Positions 18,253 to 27,614 of a stretch of DNA of 64,000 nt are shown here, piece after piece. Under the pieces are notes generated by a model. The model ran no database searches. It was given only the letters and a program-made list of their open reading frames with translations, and was not told the DNA's origin. The position numbers and the translations under genes were made by a program. Source of the DNA: Cytophagales bacterium (GTDB lineage Bacteria; Bacteroidota; Bacteroidia; Cytophagales; Spirosomataceae); NCBI GenBank assembly GCA_024742395.1, contig JANSYO010000002.1, positions 102,172-166,171 on the forward strand, read 5' to 3'. How positions within the stretch are numbered: the stretch's first letter is position 1; every line of letters begins with the position of its first letter.

Positions 18253-19407
18253 ATGCAAAAACGAAGAATTGCCATTTTAGGCTCTACCGGCTCCATTGGT
18301 ACACAGGCTCTAGAAGTTATTGAGGCGAACCCTGATCTTTTTGAGGTTGAAGTACTTACTGCTCAGAATAACGCTGATTTGCTTATTCAGCAAGCAATAA
18401 AACATAAACCAAACACAGTTGTAATTGCCAATGATGCCCTTTACGATAAGGTAAATTCAGCTCTTGACCCTTTGGATATCAAAGTCTATGCGGGTGAAAA
18501 TGCCCTTGGCGGAGTAGTAGAAAATGAAAATGTCGACATGGTATTGACCGCTTTAGTGGGCTATGTAGGCCTCCTTCCTACTATCAGAGCTATTAAAGCA
18601 AGGAAACATATTGCTCTGGCAAACAAAGAAACACTAGTGGTGGCTGGTGAATTGATAACTCAATTAGCCCTGGAAAACCGGGTTGATATACTGCCTGTAG
18701 ACTCAGAGCATTCTGCGATTTTCCAGTGCCTGGTAGGAGAAAACATCAATCCTATTGAGAAAATAATACTCACAGCCAGTGGCGGTCCTTTTATAGGAAA
18801 AGGGAAGGATTTTTTGAAAAATGTCAAAAAAGAACAAGCCCTAAAACACCCCAACTGGGATATGGGAGCTAAAATTACTATCGATTCGGCTTCTTTGATG
18901 AATAAGGGACTGGAGGTAATTGAAGCTAAATGGCTTTTTGATTTAAAAGCCGAGCAAATTGAGGTGATTGTTCACCCACAGAGCATCGTTCATTCCTTAG
19001 TGCAGTTTGAAGATGGCAGCATCAAGGCACAGCTAGGCCTTCCGGATATGAAACTTCCTATTCAATATGCCCTGGGTTTCCCACAAAGGTTAAAATCAGA
19101 TTTCCCTAGATTTAACTTTGTCGACTACCCTAATTTGACTTTTGAAAAGCCCGATATGCAGACCTTTAGAAATCTTGGTTTCGCTTTTGAGGCTTTGAAA
19201 GCCGGTGGAAATATGGCCTGTATAATAAACGCTGCGAACGAAATTGCGGTAGATGCGTTTTTGAAAGACAAAGTGGGCTTCTTGCAAATGTCAGATGTGA
19301 TAGAAACTTGTATGCAGAAAGTTAATTTTGTCAAAAAACCGGTTCTTGATGATTACATTAAGACAGACGAAGAAACCAGAGCATTAGCACAGAGCCTTAT
19401 TGCCTAA
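18253..19407 (+). CDS. dxr: 1-deoxy-D-xylulose 5-phosphate reductoisomerase
   Basis: A 384-residue cytoplasmic enzyme of the MEP isoprenoid pathway. It converts 1-deoxy-D-xylulose 5-phosphate to 2-C-methyl-D-erythritol 4-phosphate with NADPH and a divalent metal. The N-terminal NADPH loop GSTGSIGTQALEVI is present, as are ANKETLV, LPVDSEHSAIFQCL (metal-binding Asp and Glu), TASGGPF and NPNWDMG-type HPNWDMG, and KGLEVIEAKWLF. The length is standard. It is followed 24 bp later by an RluA-type gene on the same strand, probably in one transcript. Confidence 0.97.
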   Translation: MQKRRIAILGSTGSIGTQALEVIEANPDLFEVEVLTAQNNADLLIQQAIKHKPNTVVIANDALYDKVNSALDPLDIKVYAGENALGGVVENENVDMVLTALVGYVGLLPTIRAIKARKHIALANKETLVVAGELITQLALENRVDILPVDSEHSAIFQCLVGENINPIEKIILTASGGPFIGKGKDFLKNVKKEQALKHPNWDMGAKITIDSASLMNKGLEVIEAKWLFDLKAEQIEVIVHPQSIVHSLVQFEDGSIKAQLGLPDMKLPIQYALGFPQRLKSDFPRFNFVDYPNLTFEKPDMQTFRNLGFAFEALKAGGNMACIINAANEIAVDAFLKDKVGFLQMSDVIETCMQKVNFVKKPVLDDYIKTDEETRALAQSLIA

Positions 19408-19431
19408 TAAGGCAGGAAAACATTAGAAAAG

Positions 19432-20157
19432 ATGAGAAAACCATTTCACGTAATATACGAAGACAATCATTTGATCATTGTCAATAAAACTGCCGGAATA
19501 ATAGTACATGCAGATAAGACTGGTGATAAAACCTTAGAGGATTTTGTTAAAGAATATATTAAAGAAGCCTACAACAAACCCGGGGATGTTTTTTTAGGTA
19601 CTATTCACCGATTAGACAGACCTGTAAGCGGCTTAATTATTTTCGCCCGCACCTCTAAAGGCCTGGAAAGAATGAATGCACTTTTCAAAAAAAGGGATAT
19701 TCAGAAAACCTATTGGGCCATTACGAAAAGAAAACCAAAGGTGAAAAAAGGGAAATTAACTCACTGGCTTGTAAAGGATGGTTCAAAAAATCTTGTAACA
19801 GCTTACGACCATGAAGTAGAAAATGGTCAGAAAGCCGAGCTACATTATCGCTACATCGGGAGCATTAACAAGCACCACTTAATAGAAGTAGAACCCATTA
19901 CGGGCCGCTCGCACCAAATCAGGGTCCAATTAGCCGCTATGGGCTGCCCTATCAGAGGTGATATAAAGTATGGTTACGACAGACCCAACAAGGATGGCTC
20001 CATTAATCTTCATTCGCGTAGAGTATACTTTATGCATCCAATAAAAAAGGAGCCCGTACTTTGCAAAGCAGCTGTACCCGAAGATGCGTTTTGGGAAGAG
20101 TTTCTACAACTCGACAATGAAGAAATAAAAGATGAAACAATGAAGTTCTTACACTAA
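19432..20157 (+). CDS. RluA family pseudouridine synthase
   Basis: A 241-residue RNA-modifying enzyme that isomerises uridine to pseudouridine in rRNA or tRNA. The catalytic block HRLDRPVSGLIIFA is near residue 62, with the essential Asp in HRLDR. The EPITGRSHQIRVQLA block follows near residue 155. There is no S4 domain at the N-terminus, so it resembles the short RluA/RluD-like group. The target site cannot be told from the sequence. The last 9 bp overlap the stop of a small gene on the other strand. Confidence 0.93.
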   Translation: MRKPFHVIYEDNHLIIVNKTAGIIVHADKTGDKTLEDFVKEYIKEAYNKPGDVFLGTIHRLDRPVSGLIIFARTSKGLERMNALFKKRDIQKTYWAITKRKPKVKKGKLTHWLVKDGSKNLVTAYDHEVENGQKAELHYRYIGSINKHHLIEVEPITGRSHQIRVQLAAMGCPIRGDIKYGYDRPNKDGSINLHSRRVYFMHPIKKEPVLCKAAVPEDAFWEEFLQLDNEEIKDETMKFLH

Positions 20158-20325
20158 TTCATTGTTTTGGGAATCGAGATCGAGATCAAAGATATCGGCA
20201 TTGGCCTGATCAAAGGTCTTTTTAATTCCTTCTACAGCTCCGGCTATTGCCGCCATTGGTAGTAATAAAGGCATAAAGATCAGCCACTGGACCACCATTA
20301 ACAGGTTTACATTTCTTTTTTTCAT
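20149..20325 (-). CDS. Small membrane protein (58 aa)
   Basis: A short minus-strand gene starting MKKRNVNLLM. A basic start is followed by one long hydrophobic segment at about residues 7-33 (VVQWLIFMPLLLPMAAIAGA) and then a polar, acidic tail ending NELV. This is a typical single-pass or signal-anchored small protein. The stop overlaps the 3' end of the RluA-type gene by 9 bp. The coding pattern and clean topology support a real gene, but no family is recognised. Confidence 0.6.
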   Translation of the reverse strand: MKKRNVNLLMVVQWLIFMPLLLPMAAIAGAVEGIKKTFDQANADIFDLDLDSQNNELV

Positions 20326-20517
20326 ATCAGTAAGGCACGTTTAATTTTGTTCGTGGTATAGATTCAAAATAATAACGTGTTATTCTAGGGTTAGTTATAT
20401 TTAATTGTGATTTAATACCAAAATCAAATAGTATATAAACGTAATAATTTTATTTAACGGTAACAAAAAAATTACACGAGTTTTATTAAATGCACCCTAC
20501 TAATATGAAAATTAAAT

Positions 20518-22443
20518 CTAAAAATAGTACCGAACAAAAGCCTCCATAGCTTGATATTCAGCTAAGCCTAATTGATTATATAGATTGGCAGTACCTTCAT
20601 TTCTTTCTTCGGCTCTTTGCCAGAATTCTCTTGAATCTGTTCCTTGAAATACCACCCCATCTTTTTGAGATTGATGTTTGAAAATACCCATTCTCTTATC
20701 CAGAACCTGATCTGGACTCATCGGAACAGCCATTTGAATTTCGTGGATATCCCACTCTGCCCATGCTCCTCTGTATAACCAAACCCAACAATCTTTCATG
20801 AAATTCTTAGGTTTAAGTTTTTTAAGAGCAGCAAAAATGGCATCTAAACAAACCTTGTGTGTACCATGTGGATCTGCTAAATCACCTGCTGCATAAATTT
20901 GATGTGGCTTTACTTTTTCTATGACATCAATCACCACTTCAATGTCTTTATCGCCAATTGGATTTTTCTGTACTTTACCTGTCTCATAAAAAGGCATATC
21001 AAGAAAATGAACGTTTTCCGGTGGAATGCCTACAAACCTACAAGTAGCTTTAGCCTCCCCTCTTCGTATCAAACCTTTTACGTTTCGTACCTCCTCACTA
21101 TCAATTTCACTATCCTTTTTATTATCCAGATACTCTATTGCTCGCTTATACGTGGCCAGCGTTTTATCGCTTTCTACGCCAAACTTTGCGTTATAATCAA
21201 TAACAAACTCCAGGAATCGATGTGCTTCCTCGTCAGAAACTGCAATGTTACCAGAGGTTTGATAAGCCACATGTACGTCATGTCCCTGATCTACCAATCG
21301 TTGGAAAGTACCTCCCATTGAAATGATATCATCATCTGGGTGAGGACTAAAAATCAGGCAGCGTTTGCTTTCCGGAAGAGCCCTCTCTGGTCTGTGAACG
21401 TCATCGGCATTAGGTTTACCTCCCGGCCAACCAGTAATGGTGTTTTGTAAATGATTGAAAATCTCAATGTTTATGTCATATGACTGACCGTGCTGAGCCA
21501 ACAGATCACTTAAACCATTATCATTATAGTCCTTATTAGTCAGTTTAAGAATTGGTTTACCTAAGCTAAGAGAAAGACTAGTTACCGCCTTCTTGGTCAT
21601 TTGAGGTGTCCATTCCACATCTTCAACGAGCCATGGTGATTTCATTCTGATCAAATCAGAAGCTGCGGCTTCATCTACTACAAATAGAGCGTTTGGGTGC
21701 TGCTGAAGATAAGATGCCGGATTCTGTTCAGAAACCATTCCTTCTACGGCATCTGCAATTTTCGGTGCTTTTCTTTCCCCCCAGGCCAATAACACTACCC
21801 TTTTAGCCGCCAATATTTTTGAAATACCCATGGTTATTGCCTTTTTAGGCACCTTGGTTAATTCACCCCCAAAATCACTTTTGGCTGCAGCTCTTGTCGA
21901 ATGATCAAGCATCATTAAACGAGTCCTTGAATTTTCATGTGAACCGGGTTCGTTAAAGCCTATATGCCCATTTCCTCCGATTCCCAACAATTGAAAATCA
22001 AGTCCTCCTGCCTCGTCAATCATCGCTTCATATTGTTCGCAATGTTCTGCGAGCATTTGAGGAGACACTGTACCATCAGGAATATGGTAGTTTCCTTCAG
22101 GAATATCTACATGATTAAACAACTGTTCCTTCATGAAACGCCAGTAACTTTGAATGGCATCTGGTTCCATTGGATAATATTCATCCAAATTAAAAGAAAT
22201 AACGTTCTTAAAACTCAGACCCTCCTCTTTATGCATTCTGATTAGCTCGGCATAAACCGTCTTAGGAGATGATCCGGTAGCCAAACCTAAAACCGCCGGC
22301 TTACCTTCTTTTTGCTTTTTCTTAATAAGTTCTGCTATCTCCACAGCCACAGATTTAGAAGCAGCAGCAGAATCTGAGTAGATTCTTGTTGCAATCTTCT
22401 CATAAGCAATGGGTTCACGAATTATTTGTTCCTTTTGTATCAT
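20518..22443 (-). CDS. nagB: Glucosamine-6-phosphate deaminase fused to a PIG-L deacetylase-like domain
   Basis: A 641-residue two-domain protein. Residues about 30-270 are NagB: LGLATGSSPKTVYAEL, SFNLDEYYPM and GIGGNGHIGFNEPGS give the sugar-phosphate site and the catalytic Asp/His/Glu set. NagB turns glucosamine 6-phosphate into fructose 6-phosphate and ammonia. Residues about 360-620 are a PIG-L/LmbE-type zinc deacetylase with FSPHPDDDIISMGG and the second metal motif DPHGTHK. This could supply glucosamine 6-phosphate from an N-acetylated sugar. The fused long form is common in Bacteroidota. Confidence 0.93.
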   Translation of the reverse strand: MIQKEQIIREPIAYEKIATRIYSDSAAASKSVAVEIAELIKKKQKEGKPAVLGLATGSSPKTVYAELIRMHKEEGLSFKNVISFNLDEYYPMEPDAIQSYWRFMKEQLFNHVDIPEGNYHIPDGTVSPQMLAEHCEQYEAMIDEAGGLDFQLLGIGGNGHIGFNEPGSHENSRTRLMMLDHSTRAAAKSDFGGELTKVPKKAITMGISKILAAKRVVLLAWGERKAPKIADAVEGMVSEQNPASYLQQHPNALFVVDEAAASDLIRMKSPWLVEDVEWTPQMTKKAVTSLSLSLGKPILKLTNKDYNDNGLSDLLAQHGQSYDINIEIFNHLQNTITGWPGGKPNADDVHRPERALPESKRCLIFSPHPDDDIISMGGTFQRLVDQGHDVHVAYQTSGNIAVSDEEAHRFLEFVIDYNAKFGVESDKTLATYKRAIEYLDNKKDSEIDSEEVRNVKGLIRRGEAKATCRFVGIPPENVHFLDMPFYETGKVQKNPIGDKDIEVVIDVIEKVKPHQIYAAGDLADPHGTHKVCLDAIFAALKKLKPKNFMKDCWVWLYRGAWAEWDIHEIQMAVPMSPDQVLDKRMGIFKHQSQKDGVVFQGTDSREFWQRAEERNEGTANLYNQLGLAEYQAMEAFVRYYF

Positions 22444-22474
22444 TCTTAGGGTATGATTAACAGTATAAATTGGC

Positions 22475-22506
22475 CAAATATATTATTAATTTATTTAGTT
22501 TCACAA
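22475..22506 (-). promoter_or_regulatory. Bacteroidota-type promoter of nagB
   Basis: Read on the minus strand, TTG (22504-22506) and TATATTTG (22475-22482) are separated by 21 bp. This matches the TTG / TAnnTTTG promoter form of Bacteroidota. The -7 box lies 31 bp before the nagB start. Confidence 0.6.
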
Positions 22507-22656
22507 TTTACCTTATTAAAATATTTTAATAATTGTTTTTGCACATCTATCCTTAAAATAGACCTTTCGACAAAAAGCCACAATGTACTTTAAACCTTTA
22601 CACAACCTTCGTCGTTAAAATAACATCATTGACAGACACATGTTCAAAGCTATTAT

Positions 22657-25014
22657 ATGAAAATACGATTATTTATTCTTTTGCTACTAGCAAGTAGCTA
22701 CAATTTATTGGCCCAGGAATCGAGTCTCAGCGGTTATGTCAGAGACGCCTCAAATGGTGAAGGAATGATTGGGGCCAGTATTTATGTCAAAGAGCTTAAA
22801 ACCGGAACCCAAACAAATGCCTATGGTTTTTATTCTATTTCCATTCCCTCTGGTAGATATACTTTAGTTCTTACCTCTATCGGGTACTCTCCATTAGAAA
22901 AAATTATTGAGTTGGATGGCTCTCAAAAAATGGATTTTGAAATGACTGATGAGGCCTCCGTACTTCAGGAAGTGGTGGTAAAAGCCCAACGTGAAGACGC
23001 CAACGTCAAAAGTCTTGAAATGTCGGTAAATAAAGTAGAAATGAAGACCATTAAGAAAATGCCGGCATTTCTAGGAGAGGTAGATGTTATTAGAAGTATA
23101 CAATACCTTCCCGGTGTAAGCTCTGTAGGTGAAGGAGCTTCCGGTTTCAATGTTCGGGGTGGCGGAATTGACCAAAACCTTGTCCTGCTTGACGAAGCAC
23201 CTGTATACAACTCTTCCCACCTTTTTGGTTTCTTTTCCGTTTTTAATCCAGATGCAGTCAAAGATGTCAAACTAATCAAAGGGGGTATTCCTTCAAATTA
23301 TGGAGGCAGGGTTTCTTCCATTCTGGATGTTAGAATGAAGGAGGGAAATTCAAAAAAGCCAGAATTTTCCGGTGGTTTGGGGACTATTTTTTCTCGATTT
23401 GCCTATGAACGTCCCTTTCTAAAAGAAAAAGGCTCCTTTATTGTAGCTCTTAGACGATCTTATATAGATGTTTTAGCCAAACCATTTCTTAAAGGCGATC
23501 TGAAAGATTCACGTTTTTTCTTTTATGATTTCACCGCCAAAGGCAATTATAAAATCAATAATAAAAATACCGTCTTCCTGAGTGGCTACTTCGGTAAAGA
23601 TGTATTTGGTGCTGACTTTGGCTTTAACTGGGGAAATTCCACTACTTCCCTTCGCTGGAACCATGTATTCAATGACAAATTATTCATGAATACAACTGTT
23701 TTTTATAGTAAATACGACTATTTGATAGACTCTGACCTTAGCAATGAAAACGATCAGGATTCTTTCCGGTGGGAATCTAATATCGAGAATTATAGCATAA
23801 AGCCCGATTTTCAGTATTATTTGAATACAAAAAACACCTTATCTTTTGGTGGTCAAAGTATCTATTATCGCTTTAATCCCGGACAAGCCGAAGCTGTATC
23901 TGGTGGTGAAACAAGAAGTATTGGACTACCTGATAAATATGCAGTTGAGTCTGGAGTTTACATTGGAAATGAACAGAAACTGACAGACCGAATATCTCTA
24001 CAATATGGTATCCGTTACTCAGACTATCGATACATAGGAAAAGGGAATAAGATAACATTAAGCACTGAGGGCGTGGAGCCAGGCGAACGTAAAAATGTTG
24101 CTGATATAGAAGCGGTAGAATCTGGCGAGCTTATTCAACAATACGGCAATTGGGAACCAAGATTTTCGGCCAATGTAAGTTTAGGTGGAAGCAGCTCACT
24201 AAAATTAAGTTATAATCGCTTAGCTCAATATGTGCATCTGTTATCCAATACCACTGCCTCATCTCCTTTAGATGTATGGACTCCCAGCAGCAATAACATT
24301 AAACCACAGCTAAGTGATCAAATAGCAATGGGTTATTTTAGAAATTTTGATAGTAATACTTACGAAGCTTCAGTAGAAGTATACTATAAGAAGTTATACA
24401 ATCAGATAGATTACGTGAGAAATGCTGACTTGTTATTAAACCCAGCAGTAGAAGCCGACTTGCTTGCTGGTGACGGTAGGGCTTATGGTGCAGAATTCTA
24501 TTTGAAAAAGAACAAAGGTAAATTTAATGGATGGGTAAGTTACACTTTAGCACGAACCGAACGCCTAGTGGAAGGACTCAATAATGACGATTGGTTTCCT
24601 GCAAGGATAGATAAAATGCATAATCTTTCATTGGTGAGCATATATGACACCGATAAAAAGTGGACATATTCGGCTACTTTTAATTTCTCTTCTGGTACTC
24701 CGGCTTCATTTCCTACAAATAAGTTTCTCTGGCAAGGGATAGCTTTGCCGCACAACTATTACGATACACGGAATACTTATCGAATTCCTGCATCTCATCG
24801 TCTCGATGTAGCCGCAACTCGCAAAAACAAACACGCCTTCTTTAAGAAAGGAGAAAGTGAATGGGTGTTTTCTGTGTATAATGTTTATAACCGCCGAAAC
24901 CCGTTCTCAGTATACGTTCGACAAAATGAAGACAATTTTGCCATGACAGAAGCTGTCAGATACTCTGTATTTGCGTCTATCCTACCTGCTGTTACTTATA
25001 ATTTCAAATTTTAA
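22657..25014 (+). CDS. TonB-dependent receptor with carboxypeptidase-like N-terminal domain
   Basis: A 785-residue outer-membrane active transporter. A signal peptide ends near LLAQ, followed by a CarboxypepD_reg-like domain (LSGYVRDASNGEGMIGASIYV), a plug domain (FNVRGGGIDQNLVLLDEAPVYNSSH) and a barrel that ends in Phe (TYNFKF). It is followed after 4 bp by a DUF4249 lipoprotein, a pairing seen repeatedly in this phylum outside classical SusCD systems. The transported ligand is unknown. Confidence 0.93.
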   Translation: MKIRLFILLLLASSYNLLAQESSLSGYVRDASNGEGMIGASIYVKELKTGTQTNAYGFYSISIPSGRYTLVLTSIGYSPLEKIIELDGSQKMDFEMTDEASVLQEVVVKAQREDANVKSLEMSVNKVEMKTIKKMPAFLGEVDVIRSIQYLPGVSSVGEGASGFNVRGGGIDQNLVLLDEAPVYNSSHLFGFFSVFNPDAVKDVKLIKGGIPSNYGGRVSSILDVRMKEGNSKKPEFSGGLGTIFSRFAYERPFLKEKGSFIVALRRSYIDVLAKPFLKGDLKDSRFFFYDFTAKGNYKINNKNTVFLSGYFGKDVFGADFGFNWGNSTTSLRWNHVFNDKLFMNTTVFYSKYDYLIDSDLSNENDQDSFRWESNIENYSIKPDFQYYLNTKNTLSFGGQSIYYRFNPGQAEAVSGGETRSIGLPDKYAVESGVYIGNEQKLTDRISLQYGIRYSDYRYIGKGNKITLSTEGVEPGERKNVADIEAVESGELIQQYGNWEPRFSANVSLGGSSSLKLSYNRLAQYVHLLSNTTASSPLDVWTPSSNNIKPQLSDQIAMGYFRNFDSNTYEASVEVYYKKLYNQIDYVRNADLLLNPAVEADLLAGDGRAYGAEFYLKKNKGKFNGWVSYTLARTERLVEGLNNDDWFPARIDKMHNLSLVSIYDTDKKWTYSATFNFSSGTPASFPTNKFLWQGIALPHNYYDTRNTYRIPASHRLDVAATRKNKHAFFKKGESEWVFSVYNVYNRRNPFSVYVRQNEDNFAMTEAVRYSVFASILPAVTYNFKF

Positions 25015-25018
25015 TTCA

Positions 25019-25924
25019 ATGAAAAAGCTTTTTTATAGTTCATTCATATTTATATCGGTTTTTGCTCTATCATCTTGCGAAGATGTCATTGAACTCAAAG
25101 TACAAGACGGTGTAGAGCAATTGGTAGTAGACGGTTGGTTAACATCAAAATATGAGGATCAAATAATCAAATTGACCCTTTCCCAGGGCTATTTTGACAA
25201 TTCAGATCCGAAACCTGCAACCGGGGCGAATGTTATCGTCTTTGAAGAAGATAGCACCAGTCACGTATTGCTTGAAATAGATAATTCAGGAGAGTATTTG
25301 CTACCAAAAGAAGAAACTGGTTTTCTTAAAGAAAATGGACAGTATGCCTTGTATATAGAATATGAAGGAGAAGCCTATGCTGCTGTTTCTAAATTAAACA
25401 GAGTCCCTCCTATTGACTCATTGAGTTATGAGTATTTTGAGTTTCCATTTGCCCCAGATGACAGTGCTGCGACAGAAGGGTACTTCGCAGAATTTTATGC
25501 CAATGAACCTGCCGGAGAAGGCGATACTTACTGGATAAGAACCAAAAAAAATGGAGAACTTATCAATGACCCAACGCTGATATCTATAGCATACGATGCA
25601 GGTTTTACCCCGGGTAGTGGTACGGACGGACTGATTTTTATCCTACCTGTTCGTCAATCTATCAATGATGGTTTATACGTGCATGGAGATTCCATTCATG
25701 TGGAGCTCTGGAGTACCACTCCTGACGCATATTATTATTTACTTCAGGTGCGTCAGGAATCGTCTAGCGGCGGAATCTTCGCTACTCCACCAGCTAATAT
25801 TCCAACCAATATCTTTAATTTGAATTCAGCCTCTGAGAAAAAGGCAATTGGTTTCTTTGGAGTTTCGGGAGTCAGTATGTTTGATGCCGTAATAGATAGT
25901 ACCAAAGCCAGAATTAGTGATTAA
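25019..25924 (+). CDS. DUF4249 domain lipoprotein
   Basis: A 301-residue lipoprotein. The start at 25019 is chosen because it gives a clean signal peptide (MKKLFYSSF) with lipobox LSSC; the frame also stays open 48 bp upstream, inside the receptor gene. The body fits DUF4249, with EDVIELKV, a WLTSKYEDQIIKLTLSQ strand and a TGANVIVFEED segment. DUF4249 proteins are encoded next to TonB receptors and are thought to sit at the surface as receptor partners. It is co-transcribed with the receptor (4-bp gap). Confidence 0.88.
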   Translation: MKKLFYSSFIFISVFALSSCEDVIELKVQDGVEQLVVDGWLTSKYEDQIIKLTLSQGYFDNSDPKPATGANVIVFEEDSTSHVLLEIDNSGEYLLPKEETGFLKENGQYALYIEYEGEAYAAVSKLNRVPPIDSLSYEYFEFPFAPDDSAATEGYFAEFYANEPAGEGDTYWIRTKKNGELINDPTLISIAYDAGFTPGSGTDGLIFILPVRQSINDGLYVHGDSIHVELWSTTPDAYYYLLQVRQESSSGGIFATPPANIPTNIFNLNSASEKKAIGFFGVSGVSMFDAVIDSTKARISD

Positions 25925-25950
25925 GAAACAAAAGGACATTCAGGTTGTTT

Positions 25951-25980
25951 ATAAATCCCGGTGCTTCCGGGATTTATTGT
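25951..25980 (+). terminator. Terminator after the receptor/DUF4249 pair
   Basis: ATAAATCCCGG (25951-25961) pairs perfectly with CCGGGATTTAT (25967-25977) around a 5-nt loop TGCTT, followed by TGTT. It ends the receptor operon and isolates menB. Confidence 0.75.
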
Positions 25981-26008
25981 TAAGACAAATTCTCTAAAAG
26001 AATTAACG

Positions 26009-26016
26009 TATTTTTG
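26009..26016 (+). promoter_or_regulatory. -7 box of menB
   Basis: TATTTTTG is a perfect TAnnTTTG box, 26 bp before the menB start codon. No well-spaced TTG upstream element was found. Confidence 0.4.
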
Positions 26017-26042
26017 GACATTCAAAAAGAAAGAAATCAAAT

Positions 26043-26885
26043 ATGCCAACACCTAACTGGATCACAGCTAAAGAATACGAAGACATCACCTATAAAAAGG
26101 CCGATGGTGTAGCCAGAATAGCCTTTAACAGACCTGAAGTCAGAAATGCTTTCAGACCAAAAACGGTCTTTGAACTCATAGATGCTTTTGAAGATGCACG
26201 AAACGATGGTCAGGTCGGGGTTGTTTTACTTTCTGGTGAAGGACCATCGAAAAAAGATGGTGGCTGGGCTTTCTGTAGTGGGGGTGATCAAAATGCCAGA
26301 GGCAAAGACGGCTATAAAGATGAAGTAGGTGTAGGTAGACTAAACATCCTGGATGTTCAACGTCAGATTCGATTTATGAGCAAGCCCGTTATTTGTGTAG
26401 TACCCGGATGGGCCGTAGGTGGTGGTCATAGTCTACATGTGGTATGTGATATGAGCCTGGCAAGTAAAGAACATGCCATTTTTAAGCAAACTGACGCCAA
26501 TGTAGCCAGTTATGATGCAGGATATGGTTCAGCCTATTTAGCTCGACAAGTAGGTCAAAAAAGAGCACGTGAAATCTTCTTTTTAGGTAGAAATTATTCG
26601 GCTCAGGAAGCATTTGATATGGGAATGGTTAATGCAGTGATTCCGCATGAAGAATTAGAAGATACAGCCTTTCAGTGGGCACAAGAAATATTAGAAAAGA
26701 GCCCCATGGCTATCAGAATGTTAAAATATTCATTCAATATGATAGATGATGGCTTAGTAGGACAACAAATTTTTGCCGGTGAAGCTACAAGATTAGGTTA
26801 TATGACTGATGAAGCTAAGGAAGGCCGAGATGCATTCTTGGAGAAGCGTAGACCAGAGTTTGAAAAGTTTCCGAAGTATTCATAA
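26043..26885 (+). CDS. menB: 1,4-dihydroxy-2-naphthoyl-CoA synthase
   Basis: A 280-residue crotonase-fold enzyme of menaquinone synthesis, closing the ring of o-succinylbenzoyl-CoA. MenB hallmarks are RPEVRNAFRPKTV, CSGGDQNARG with the extended flexible loop, VPGWAVGGGHSLHVVCDMSLAS and TDANVASYDAGYGSAYLAR. The length is as usual for the family. Menaquinone is the respiratory quinone of Bacteroidota, so the gene is expected. No other men genes are near, and it has its own promoter. Confidence 0.96.
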   Translation: MPTPNWITAKEYEDITYKKADGVARIAFNRPEVRNAFRPKTVFELIDAFEDARNDGQVGVVLLSGEGPSKKDGGWAFCSGGDQNARGKDGYKDEVGVGRLNILDVQRQIRFMSKPVICVVPGWAVGGGHSLHVVCDMSLASKEHAIFKQTDANVASYDAGYGSAYLARQVGQKRAREIFFLGRNYSAQEAFDMGMVNAVIPHEELEDTAFQWAQEILEKSPMAIRMLKYSFNMIDDGLVGQQIFAGEATRLGYMTDEAKEGRDAFLEKRRPEFEKFPKYS

Positions 26886-26925
26886 CTTAAAATTCGTTCC
26901 TAAAACAACTATTCTGAGCTTTTAT

Positions 26926-27157
26926 ATGATTGATAAAATAATTGAATTCTTTTGGGCTCTATGGGGTAGCTTTATCTTACATGGTTCTGTTGAGTTTTAA
27001 GTGATTTTTTAATGAGAATCAAAATTTTGATTCGGTTATTATCAGACTTTTAATTCTTATCGGTGCGACACTAATTTTAGCGTTTGCCTCTTGGTTAATT
27101 ACAGGTCAATTTGTATTAATTTTGGTTTATTTTCTTGAACTGTTTAACAAAAAATAA
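26926..27157 (+). pseudogene. Possible decayed small membrane protein
   Basis: A 24-codon frame (26926-27000, MIDKIIEFFWALWGS...) stops early. Shortly after, another frame (27005-27157) reads SVIIRLLILIGATLILAF then FASWLITGQFVLILVYF and ends at 27157, without a usable start. Together they look like a membrane protein of about 75 residues interrupted by stops and a frame change around 27000. More than one mutation would be needed to restore it, so chance hydrophobic reading cannot be excluded. Confidence 0.3.
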
Positions 27158-27173
27158 TTTAACCCTTACCAAG

Positions 27174-27599
27174 ATGATAGAACTTTTTGCTGAAAAGGAG
27201 ATTTTCTACTTTACCATACCAGAAGTAGAAGAATATATTTTTTATTTCAGATTTAAGTTTTCCGGCTTTACAAAACCTGATTCATCAGATGAGGTTAAGT
27301 ACGGTGCAATGCTAAAAATTCTAAACAAATCTGAAAACAAAATTAAAAACCTTATTAATCTCACCCACAGTGGATTATTTAGACTAAAAATGCAGTCTCA
27401 AACCTTCAAAATGGATGTCGATAATAAAAAACAAGTTGAAGGTTCGACTGAGAATTTATATTACTTTGACTATAAAATAAGTTTCAATTTTGAAACAAAA
27501 ATAGCCGAATATCATCTAATGCCTTCAACTAACAACTTTGTAAAAAACACCATTACTTTTTCTGAAGTATTTGGACTTGAAAATGGGTTTTCAGAATAA
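27174..27599 (+). CDS. Hypothetical protein
   Basis: A 141-residue soluble protein of mixed alpha/beta look, rich in Phe, Lys and Asn. ATG at 27174 (MIELFAEKEIFYF) is preferred over a TTG 39 bp upstream, which would run through the decayed region. It is followed 15 bp later by a membrane-anchored gene, and the two probably form a unit. The AT-rich composition and lack of recognisable relatives mark it as accessory. No function is proposed. Confidence 0.55.
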   Translation: MIELFAEKEIFYFTIPEVEEYIFYFRFKFSGFTKPDSSDEVKYGAMLKILNKSENKIKNLINLTHSGLFRLKMQSQTFKMDVDNKKQVEGSTENLYYFDYKISFNFETKIAEYHLMPSTNNFVKNTITFSEVFGLENGFSE

Positions 27600-27614
27600 A
27601 ATAAAAAACACAAA

